This document shows, piece by piece, positions 9,318 through 16,824 of a DNA stretch of 64,000 nucleotides. Every line of letters begins with the position of its first letter. Position 1 is the stretch's first letter. This DNA is from Pseudoduganella guangdongensis. Lineage in GTDB: Bacteria > Pseudomonadota > Gammaproteobacteria > Burkholderiales > Burkholderiaceae_D. Below the pieces are notes generated by a model. That model was not told where the DNA came from. It saw only the letters and a program-made list of their open reading frames with translations, and searched no databases. Position numbers and translations under genes: made by a program. Location: positions 186,001 to 250,000 of the forward strand of contig NZ_WWCJ01000001.1 of the NCBI RefSeq assembly GCF_009857475.1, given 5' to 3'.

Positions 9318-9515
9318 TACTTGATTGGTGCCTTTCTGCAAGCCTGCAGGGAGGTGAAACGGGAAGCCGGTGACGCGCGGGATTACCATCCCCCGCCATT
9401 CCGGCGCAGCCCCCGCTGCTGTAAGCCAGACGAAGCTGACCAACGCCACTGCGCACGCGCGCGGGAAGGCCAGGCCAGGGGAGGATGAAGGCGAGCCAGA
9501 AGACCGGCCAGTCAA
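9318..9515 (+). promoter_or_regulatory. Cobalamin (B12) riboswitch
   Basis: The region has the conserved blocks of the AdoCbl riboswitch in order: TTGATTGGTGCC (about 9321), AGGGAGGTGAAACGGGAA (9348-9364), GCCGGTGACGCGCGG, GCGCAGCCCCCGCTGCTGT (about 9404-9422), and the B12 box GCGAGCCAGAAGACCGGCC (9491-9509). It sits directly upstream of the CobN-like gene and reads in the same direction. By family precedent, high cobalamin lowers expression of the downstream genes. Confidence 0.95.
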
Positions 9516-9525
9516 GTTTGATTGT

Positions 9526-9549
9526 GCAAAACCCGGGGTGAGGTTTTGC
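9526..9549 (+). promoter_or_regulatory. Hairpin occluding ribosome site, likely riboswitch expression platform
   Basis: A perfect 8-bp stem GCAAAACC (9526-9533) / GGTTTTGC (9542-9549) with loop CGGGGTGA. The loop and 3' arm contain the likely Shine-Dalgarno GGGGTGAGG, and the GTG start follows directly at 9550. There is no T-run, so translational rather than transcriptional control is the simplest reading. It lies about 15 bases after the B12 box, where expression platforms occur. Confidence 0.7.
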
Positions 9550-12500
9550 GTGCTCGGATTTCCTGTGCCTACCTTTACCTTTGCTCGGATCATTGCGGTC
9601 CTGCTATGTGCGTTCGCGTGTGCGCGTGCCGACGCCGCCACCTTGTTCGCCATCGTGACCGAACGCGCCGCCCCGACGGCGATCGAAGCGGCCCATCGCC
9701 ATTTGGCCAGCCATCCCCAAGACCGCATCATCCTGCGCACGCCGGCGCAGTGGATGGCGGCGGACGACAAGCAGGCCGCCCAGTGGCTGGCGCAGGCCGA
9801 CAGCATCCTGGCGGTGTCGCTGTTCGGCGACCCGGCGCGGCGCCTGAAGGAGGCCTTGCCGCGCCACGCGCGCGCTGCCGCCACGGTGCTGGCCTTCAAT
9901 GGCGAAGCCTCGCTAAGCCTGATGTCGCGCGGGCGCCAGGGCAGCCTGCAGGGCTTTTCGCCCGAGACTTTGCGCCAGCTGTCCGGCGAACAGCCGCCGC
10001 CGGCGGCGCTGCAGGCGGCGCGTGCCTTGCCGGCGGCCGGCCAGTGGCTGGCGGCGCGCCAGGTGTGGCAGGCCGGGGGCCGCGACAACACGAGCGCGCT
10101 GCTGGCCCACCTGCTCGACCCGGCGCGCGCGCTGGCCGCGCCGTTGCCGGAGCCGACCTTGCGCGTGCGCATGGGCGAGCGCGAGCTGCAGGATGCGGCG
10201 GCCTGGGGCCGCGCGTCGCAGTTGGGCGTGCAGGCGCGCCCCACCGTGGTGGTGCTGGACCTGTCGAATATGGACGGCGTGGTGCCGGCCGCACTGTGCC
10301 GCCAGGTCGAGCGCACCGGCCAGCAGTGCGTGCAGGTGCTGCCGCGCTGGGGCGGCGCTTCGCGCGAGGCGCTGGAGCGCTTGCCGGAACTGATCGCCCC
10401 GGCCGTGCCGGCGGCCCTGGTGGTGCTGCAGGACTTTGTGGTGGGCGCCGCAGAGAACCGCGAGGCGGTGAGCGAGGCGTTCAAGCGCCTCGACCTCCCT
10501 TTGTTCAAGGCGATCCGCCTGTCGGACCGCACGGCCATGCAATGGCGCCTGTCGCCGGACGGCCTGCCGCCGGACTCGGTGCAATACCGCGTGGCGCTGC
10601 CGGAGCTGCAGGGCATCGGCCAGCCTATCGTGGTGGCAGCCCTGGGCGAGCCGCAGCGCGATAAGCTGACCGGTATCGAAAACCGTCCGCCGGTAGTGCT
10701 GGCGGCGGAGGCCGAGCGTCTGGCGGCGCGCGTGGAACGCTGGCTGGCGCTGCGCAGCAAGGCCAATAAGGACAAGCGCGTGGCCCTGGTCTATTACAAC
10801 CACCCGCCGGGCCGCCAGAATATCGGCGCCGACAACCTGGACGTGCCGGCCACCCTGTTCGACATGCTGCATGCGCTGAAAGGCGCCGGCTACAACGTGG
10901 GCGAACTGCCTGCGACGCAGGAGGCGCTGCTGGACCGAATCATGGCGCATGGCGTCAACCTGCCGGAAGACCGCGCCGGGCTGCGCGAGCTGGCGGCCGC
11001 GGTCAACAGTGTGAGCGCGGCCGATTATGCGAAGTGGTTTGGCACCTTGTCGCCGCGCGTGCAGGGCGAGATGACCAGCGGCCTGCTGGGGCGCCTGCAT
11101 GCCGACGTCCTGCAGGCGGAGGGCGCGCGCGAGTGGGCGCTGGGCCGCAAACAGGCGGAAGTCGTTATCAAGGAACTGCAGCATCTGGTGGAGGGCGCCG
11201 ACCATCCGCAGCGCGAAGCGGCCATGCGCGACCTGGAGGCGCTGGCGCAAGGCTATGCGGCCTGCCTGAGCGAACGCGCGGCGCGCCGTTGCGCCGCGCT
11301 GGCGCCGCTGCAGCGCCGCCTGGCGACCTACCGCATCGAGGGTCTGAAGGGTTGGGGGCCGGCGCCGGGAAAGATCATGGTGGACAGCGGCAAGCTGCTG
11401 GTGCCGGGGCTGGTATTCGGCAATGTGTTCATCGGCCCGCAGCCGCCGCGCGGCTGGGAGGTGGACGAAGAGCTGCTGCATGCGAATACCAGCGTGCCGC
11501 CGCCGCACCAGTACCTGGCTTTCTACCATTGGCTGCGCGACCGCTTCAAGGCCGATGCGCTGGTGCACGTGGGGCGCCACTCGACGTATGAGTTCCTGCC
11601 CGGTAAAGCGGTCGGCCTGGCGGGCGATGATTTCTCCAGCTTGATCGCGGGCGACCTGCCGGGCGTCTATCCGTATATCGTGGACGGTGTGGGCGAGGGC
11701 ACGCAGGCCAAGCGGCGCGGCCTGGCGGTCATGGTGGACCATTTGACGCCGCCGCTGGCATCGACCCCGCTGTACGACGAGCTGCTGTCGCTGCGCCAGA
11801 TCGTGGAGAGCTATGAAGCGGCCAGCTCGGAATCGCTCAAGGCCAAGGCGGCGCAGCTGATGCGCGAGCGCGTGGTGGCGTTGAACCTGAAGGCGGAGCT
11901 GGAGGCGTCGATGGCGGACGTGCTGGCGGTGCGCGGCATCGGCTTCGACGCTGCCGACGACGATTTGCTGGCGCACGAGGTTGGCCACTACCTGACCAAG
12001 CTGCAGGAAAAGTTCATGCCGCACGGCTTGCATATCTTCGGCCGCCAGTGGCGTCCCGAGTCGATCGACCTGATGCTGGAGTCGATGAAGAAGGGCGGCA
12101 TCGATGATCCGGAGGTGGCGCGCAAGCTGGGCGAATCGCCGGCCAACGAAATGCGCTCGCTGCTGGCGGGGCTGGATGGCCGCTATATCGAGCCGGGCAA
12201 GGGCAATGATCCCCTGCGTTCGCCGGAGTCGCTGCCGACCGGACGCAATTTCCACGCGGTGGATGGCGACATCCTGCCGACCAAAATCGGCTACCAGATG
12301 GGCTCCGGCCTGGCGGCCAAAGCCGCGGCCCGTGAGCGCTCCACTGCGGGCAGCGAAGGCATCCTGCTGTGGGCTTCCGACGCGGTGCGCGATGAGGGCG
12401 TGATGGTAGCCTTTGCGCTGGCCATGATGGGCGCGGAGCCGGTGTGGAATGCGCGCGGCATCGTGAACGACGTGCGTCTGCTGCCGGGCGCGGTGCGGCG

Positions 12501-13974
12501 CGATGCGCTGGTGACCACGTCCGGCCTGTTCCGCGACCTGTATCCCAACCTGATCCGCCTGATCGACCGCGCCGGCCGCATGGCCTTGGCCGCTTCCGCC
12601 GCCGGCATTGCGGGGCAGGAGCCGGCCTTGCGGGAGGCGCTGGAGGCGGCGTTGGCGCCGCTGGGCAGCGTCAGCGCCACCGGCGTTGGCGCCGGCCCGC
12701 ATGCCGCGTGGGGCAGCGAGCCGACCGGCAGCAACCGTGTGGCGCGCGAATGGCTGGTGCGTGTGCGCGCCTTGCAGGCTGGCGGCATGCCGCTGGCGGA
12801 GGCTGGCCGCGCTGCCGCGCAACGCATCTTCGGCGACGCTCCCGGCGCCTACGGTGCGGGCGTCAACCGCCTGACCGAGCGTTCCGGCGCCTGGCGCGAG
12901 CGCGAGGAAATCGGCAAGGCTTACCGCCTGCGCATGGGCCACGCCTACGGACTGGATGCCAGCGGTGAATCGCACCACGCCGCCTTCGACACCGCGCTGG
13001 ACGGCATCACCCGCACTTACCATGGCCGCGCCAGCAACCTGTATGGACTGCTGGACAACAACGACGCCTTCGACTACCTCGGCGGCCTGTCGCTGGCTGT
13101 GGAGAGCCGCACCGGCCGCGTGCCCGATGCGCTGATCCTGCAGCACGCCCAGCCTGGCCGTGCCGATGTCGAACCGCTGGCCTCCGCGCTGATGGGCGAG
13201 CTGCGCGGCCGCTTCCTGAACCCGGCCTGGCTCAAGCCCTTGATGGGGCACGGCTATGCCGGCGCCCGCACCATGGGACAGGAGTTCCTGGAGAACCTGT
13301 GGGGCTGGCAGGTCACGCGTCCCGACCTGGTGAAAAACTGGGCCTGGGACGAGGTGAAGTCGGTCTACTTCGACGACGCGCACAAGATCGGCCTGCCGCA
13401 GTTCCTGGGCCAGCGCCACAATGCGCATGCCAAGGCGCACATGCTGGCCATCTTCATGGTGGCGGCGGAGAAAGGCTATTGGAAAACCGACGACGCCACC
13501 ATCAAGCAGATGGGCGGCGAGCTGGCGCGCCTGGTGGCCAGCAACGGCCTGCCGGGCAGCGGCCATACCGCGCCGGATCACCCGATGTGGCAGTGGCTGT
13601 CACCGCAGCTGGATGGCGCCGATGCGCAGGCGCTCAGCGCGACGCTCGCCAAGGCACGCGGCGACCTGCTGCCGGCCGACGCCGTGAGCGCGCTTGCCGC
13701 CGCTGCCGCGCCCCCAAGCGCGCCCCGCCAGTCAAGCCCGGACACGACGAGCGAGCCCACCGCAAAGACCGCCCAACCGGGCGCCGTGGCGCCAAGCAAT
13801 GCCACCGAAAACCCCGTGCAAGCCTACGAGCTGCGCGACCTTGCCGAACCCGGGCAGACAGCCGCCGAGCGCGCAATCAAGCTGCTTGCCCTGCTGGCCG
13901 GCGCCGTCGCCCTGTTCGCGCTAGGCCTGCTGCGCGGCACCCAGACACTCATCCCCCAAGGAGCATACAAATGA
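9550..13974 (+). CDS. Exported, membrane-anchored CobN/Mg-chelatase-H-like protein
   Basis: Very large protein (1474 residues from GTG 9550) of the CobN/BchH family, the metal-chelatase large subunit. Family features include GRHSTYEFLPGKAVGLAGDD (about residue 676), LPTGRNFHAVDGDILPT (about 896) and a long helical C-terminal region with LPQFLGQRHNAHAKAHML. Unlike cytoplasmic CobN it opens with a signal-type segment (FARIIAVLLCAFACARADA) and ends with a Pro/Ser-rich linker and one transmembrane helix (LLALLAGAVALFALGLL). The catalytic body is therefore predicted to be periplasmic. No CobS/CobT partners are nearby. It overlaps the ExbB-like gene by ATGA. Alternative starts are GTG 9538 and GTG 9565. 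Confidence 0.85.
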   Translation: MLGFPVPTFTFARIIAVLLCAFACARADAATLFAIVTERAAPTAIEAAHRHLASHPQDRIILRTPAQWMAADDKQAAQWLAQADSILAVSLFGDPARRLKEALPRHARAAATVLAFNGEASLSLMSRGRQGSLQGFSPETLRQLSGEQPPPAALQAARALPAAGQWLAARQVWQAGGRDNTSALLAHLLDPARALAAPLPEPTLRVRMGERELQDAAAWGRASQLGVQARPTVVVLDLSNMDGVVPAALCRQVERTGQQCVQVLPRWGGASREALERLPELIAPAVPAALVVLQDFVVGAAENREAVSEAFKRLDLPLFKAIRLSDRTAMQWRLSPDGLPPDSVQYRVALPELQGIGQPIVVAALGEPQRDKLTGIENRPPVVLAAEAERLAARVERWLALRSKANKDKRVALVYYNHPPGRQNIGADNLDVPATLFDMLHALKGAGYNVGELPATQEALLDRIMAHGVNLPEDRAGLRELAAAVNSVSAADYAKWFGTLSPRVQGEMTSGLLGRLHADVLQAEGAREWALGRKQAEVVIKELQHLVEGADHPQREAAMRDLEALAQGYAACLSERAARRCAALAPLQRRLATYRIEGLKGWGPAPGKIMVDSGKLLVPGLVFGNVFIGPQPPRGWEVDEELLHANTSVPPPHQYLAFYHWLRDRFKADALVHVGRHSTYEFLPGKAVGLAGDDFSSLIAGDLPGVYPYIVDGVGEGTQAKRRGLAVMVDHLTPPLASTPLYDELLSLRQIVESYEAASSESLKAKAAQLMRERVVALNLKAELEASMADVLAVRGIGFDAADDDLLAHEVGHYLTKLQEKFMPHGLHIFGRQWRPESIDLMLESMKKGGIDDPEVARKLGESPANEMRSLLAGLDGRYIEPGKGNDPLRSPESLPTGRNFHAVDGDILPTKIGYQMGSGLAAKAAARERSTAGSEGILLWASDAVRDEGVMVAFALAMMGAEPVWNARGIVNDVRLLPGAVRRDALVTTSGLFRDLYPNLIRLIDRAGRMALAASAAGIAGQEPALREALEAALAPLGSVSATGVGAGPHAAWGSEPTGSNRVAREWLVRVRALQAGGMPLAEAGRAAAQRIFGDAPGAYGAGVNRLTERSGAWREREEIGKAYRLRMGHAYGLDASGESHHAAFDTALDGITRTYHGRASNLYGLLDNNDAFDYLGGLSLAVESRTGRVPDALILQHAQPGRADVEPLASALMGELRGRFLNPAWLKPLMGHGYAGARTMGQEFLENLWGWQVTRPDLVKNWAWDEVKSVYFDDAHKIGLPQFLGQRHNAHAKAHMLAIFMVAAEKGYWKTDDATIKQMGGELARLVASNGLPGSGHTAPDHPMWQWLSPQLDGADAQALSATLAKARGDLLPADAVSALAAAAAPPSAPRQSSPDTTSEPTAKTAQPGAVAPSNATENPVQAYELRDLAEPGQTAAERAIKLLALLAGAVALFALGLLRGTQTLIPQGAYK

Positions 13975-14414
13975 TCGAAAACATCTCTTACGCCTGGCTG
14001 CATGACGGTGTCAGCCTCCTCCTCGCCCCGGCCCTGCTGGCGCTGCTCGCCGCCTGCGCCATCGCCGCGCTGGAAGCAGGCATCGCCGTCGGTGAACGCT
14101 TCAATGGCCTCGCCAAGCTGCGCGCCAGCGGCAACGCCGCCCACGTGCAGGCGCTGGCCCGCCACCGACTGGAGCGCGCCGACCTGCTGGCCCGCATCCC
14201 GCCGATGCTCGGCCTGATGGCCACCATCATCCCCCTTGGCCCCGGCCTGGCCGCTCTCGGCCAAGGCAACCCCGCCCAACTCGCCAGCGCCGTCACGGTC
14301 GCCTTCGACGCCACCGTGCTTGGCCTGGTGGCCGGCATTGCCGGCCTGGTGATCGGCAAACTGCGCCGCCGCTGGTACGAAGAAACGCTGGAAGCCATGG
14401 AGCACGCGGCATGA
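13971..14414 (+). CDS. MotA/TolQ/ExbB-type proton channel protein
   Basis: Membrane protein of 147 residues related to ExbB/TolQ. An N-terminal hydrophobic segment (about 14-37) is followed by a cytoplasmic basic stretch. Two further helices follow; the first reads IPPMLGLMATIIPLGPGLAAL (about 77-97) and the second includes FDATVLGLVAGIAGLVIG (about 116-133). The latter pair matches the LGLLGTV... and TALGL..AI helices that line the ExbB channel. It is shorter than housekeeping ExbB (about 240). ATGA overlaps on both sides couple it to the CobN-like and DUF2149 genes, suggesting it energises that system rather than general TonB transport. Confidence 0.8.
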   Translation: MIENISYAWLHDGVSLLLAPALLALLAACAIAALEAGIAVGERFNGLAKLRASGNAAHVQALARHRLERADLLARIPPMLGLMATIIPLGPGLAALGQGNPAQLASAVTVAFDATVLGLVAGIAGLVIGKLRRRWYEETLEAMEHAA

Positions 14415-14749
14415 GGGACAACGCCCCACCAGCGGGCCGCAAACGCCTGCGCCTGTACCAGCACCTCGATTCGCGTTTTGACGACAGCGACGAAGACCCG
14501 CGCGCCAGCCTTGTCAACCTGGTGGACGTCATGCTGGTCTTTGCCTGCGGCCTGATCGCCGCCATTGCCGGCAGCCAGGGCGCGCTCGCCAAGCAGAAGC
14601 CGGTGGAGAAGGGCAAGCTGATTGAGCGCCCCGCCGCCGGCATCAGCCAGGCCGGCAGCGGCTACGACCGCGTCGGCGAAGTATTCCGCGACCCGAAAAC
14701 CGGCCAGCTGGTGCTGGTCGAACCTGCAAAAACCGAAACAAAGAAATGA
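14411..14749 (+). CDS. DUF2149 protein, ExbD-like partner of the channel
   Basis: Protein of 112 residues with one transmembrane helix (about 34-55). Its start reads LVNLVDVMLVFACGLIAAIAG, close to the ExbD/TolR helix motif with its essential proton-carrying Asp (ExbD: IDVMLVL); the equivalent residue here is Asp39. An acidic/basic cytoplasmic N-terminus precedes the helix. The short periplasmic C-terminus contains YDRVGEVFRDPKTGQLVLVE, typical of DUF2149 and a possible small peptidoglycan- or partner-binding part. ATGA overlaps with both neighbours. The ExbD-like role is inference from the motif and from adjacency to the ExbB-like gene. Confidence 0.78.
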   Translation: MRDNAPPAGRKRLRLYQHLDSRFDDSDEDPRASLVNLVDVMLVFACGLIAAIAGSQGALAKQKPVEKGKLIERPAAGISQAGSGYDRVGEVFRDPKTGQLVLVEPAKTETKK

Positions 14750-16824
14750 ACACACACTTAAGCAGCATCGCGGCCGCCGCCGCCATCCTTTGCGCCGCAC
14801 CTGCCGCAGCCAGCGACGACATCACCCTGCCAAGCGTCACCGTCAACGGCACAGCCGACAGTAGCCTGGGACTGGCGCGCCAGAACGCCACCGGCAGCCG
14901 CCTTGGCCTGAGCATCGCGGAAACGCCCGCCAGCGTTGAAGCGCTGGACACCGACACCATCCGCGCGCGCGGCGACCTGCTGGTGAAAGAAGCCATCACC
15001 CGCACCACCGGCCTGACCGACAGCAGTTCCCCCGGCAATGGCATCAGCTACTCCGCGCGCGGCTTTAACGGCAACAGCTCCGTCGCCATGCTGGAAGACG
15101 GCCAGCGCCTGCTGGTCGGCTCCGGCACCGCCACCGGCCCGTCCGACCCCTGGGGCTATGACTACATTGAAGTGCTGCGCGGCCCGGGCTCCATCGTGTA
15201 CGGCAGCGGCACCACCGGCGCCACCATCAACGCCGTGCGCAAGGCGCCGCAGCGCGCCAGCAGCTTTGAAGCCCTGGCCGGCTTCGGCGGCGGACGTGCA
15301 CTGCGCGGCGGCCTTGGCGCTAGCGGCGCCGTGGGCGGCCAGGGCGCTTTCCGCGTCGATGCCTACGCCGACCGCAGCGACGGCTTTATCGATCGCGGCG
15401 AAGCACGCCGTGCCAAGCTGCTGACCAGCGCCGCCTTCGACCTGGCGCCCGGGCTTGACCTGAACCTGCAACTGGATCACTCCGAGCAGAAGCCGCAGCG
15501 CTACTTTGGCACGCCGCTGGTGAATGGCCGCATTGCCGGCGAGCTGCGCGACCAGAACTACAACGTGGGCGACGCGCTGATCAAGTATGTGGACGACAAG
15601 GGCGTGGTGCGCCTGGCATGGCAAGCCACGCCGGCGCTCAGCATCAGCAACGAGCTGGCTTACATCAAGGCGCGCCGCAACTGGCGCAATGTCGAAAGCT
15701 ATGCTTACGACCCGCTCGCAAAACTGGTTGAACGCAGCGATTACATCGCCATCCGGCACGACCAGGAGCACACCGGAAATCGCCTGGAAGCGCGCTGGAA
15801 CCAAGGCGCGCACCGCGTGGTGGGCGGCTGGGAAGTGGCGACCATCAACTTCACCCACACCAACAACTCGCCATACGGCGGTGCGTCCACCGTGGCGCCG
15901 ACCAATTTCAACCCCGGCGTATTCAACAGCCCAGACCCGTTCCGCCCCAACTTCAACACCGATACGGTGAGCAACGCGCTGTACGTGGAAGATGCTTACG
16001 CGCTGAACGAGCAATGGCTGTTGCTGGCGGGCCTGCGCCACGATCGTTACCGCATCGAGCGTACCAGCCTGCTGGGCGCCGCCGGCTTCACCTCTACGTT
16101 GAACGCCAATGCGGTGCGCCTGGGCGCGACCTGGAAGCTGGCGCCGGGCACTTCGCTGTATGCGCAGGCGAGCACCGGCAGCGATCCGGTCACCAGCCTG
16201 CTGTCGCTGAACCTGGCCAACAGCCGCTACAAGCTGACCCGCGCGCGCCAGCTTGAAGCAGGCGTCAAGCAATCGCTGGCGCAGGGTAAGGCCGAATGGA
16301 CTGCCGCCCTGTACCGCATCCGCAAGGACGACATCATCACCCGCGATCCCGCCAATCCGGCGCAGTCGATCCAGGGCGGTTCGCAGACCTCGCAAGGCGC
16401 CGAGTTCACCGCCAGCGCCGCGCTGGCACCCGGCTGGCGCCTGGACGCCAACGCGGCCTACACCGACGCCGCCTTCGACCAGTTGATCGAAAGCGGCAAC
16501 GTCTCGCGCGCCGGCAAGCGTCCGGCCAATGTGCCCAAGGTTTCCGCTAATGCCTGGCTGGGCTACCGCGCCGAAGCGTGGCGCGCAGCGGCGGGCCTGC
16601 GTCATGTCGGCAAGCGCTTCATCGACAACAGCAATGTGCAGGCGCTGCCGGCCTACACGACCTTCGACGCGTCCCTGGGCTGGAACGTCAACCGCCGCAT
16701 GCAGGTGCAGCTCAACCTGCGCAACCTGGGTGACAAGCTGTATGCGCTGACTTCCTACGGCGACAGCCAGTACCTGCTGGGCGAGCGCCGCCACGCCGAA
16801 CTGACCGTGCAGTGGCACTATTGA
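14746..16824 (+). CDS. TonB-dependent outer membrane receptor (probable corrinoid/metal chelate)
   Basis: Receptor of 692 residues: signal peptide (ending PAAAS), a TonB-box-like stretch DDITLPSVTVNG directly after it, a plug domain (about 45-170, with SYSARGFNG, YIEVLRGPGSIVYGSGTTG) and a 22-strand-type barrel. It ends in an aromatic residue (TVQWHY), as outer membrane proteins do. The plug resembles siderophore receptors of the FhuA/FoxA type more than E. coli BtuB. The riboswitch upstream of the operon suggests a corrinoid or a cobalt chelate as cargo, which is inference. It overlaps the DUF2149 gene by ATGA and the PepSY gene by 13 bases. Confidence 0.9.
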   Translation: MNTHLSSIAAAAAILCAAPAAASDDITLPSVTVNGTADSSLGLARQNATGSRLGLSIAETPASVEALDTDTIRARGDLLVKEAITRTTGLTDSSSPGNGISYSARGFNGNSSVAMLEDGQRLLVGSGTATGPSDPWGYDYIEVLRGPGSIVYGSGTTGATINAVRKAPQRASSFEALAGFGGGRALRGGLGASGAVGGQGAFRVDAYADRSDGFIDRGEARRAKLLTSAAFDLAPGLDLNLQLDHSEQKPQRYFGTPLVNGRIAGELRDQNYNVGDALIKYVDDKGVVRLAWQATPALSISNELAYIKARRNWRNVESYAYDPLAKLVERSDYIAIRHDQEHTGNRLEARWNQGAHRVVGGWEVATINFTHTNNSPYGGASTVAPTNFNPGVFNSPDPFRPNFNTDTVSNALYVEDAYALNEQWLLLAGLRHDRYRIERTSLLGAAGFTSTLNANAVRLGATWKLAPGTSLYAQASTGSDPVTSLLSLNLANSRYKLTRARQLEAGVKQSLAQGKAEWTAALYRIRKDDIITRDPANPAQSIQGGSQTSQGAEFTASAALAPGWRLDANAAYTDAAFDQLIESGNVSRAGKRPANVPKVSANAWLGYRAEAWRAAAGLRHVGKRFIDNSNVQALPAYTTFDASLGWNVNRRMQVQLNLRNLGDKLYALTSYGDSQYLLGERRHAELTVQWHY

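Noticed and set aside
9370..9549. ATG 9370 as start of the CobN-like protein
   Set aside because: It lies inside the riboswitch; the encoded residues are low-complexity and would precede the signal peptide.
9913..13581. 1222-codon minus frame opposite the CobN-like gene
   Set aside because: Shadow frame with low-complexity Arg/Gln/His content; the + strand protein shows clear family motifs.
14758..16818. 686-codon minus frame opposite the TonB receptor
   Set aside because: Antisense shadow; Gln/Ala/Val-rich without any domain.
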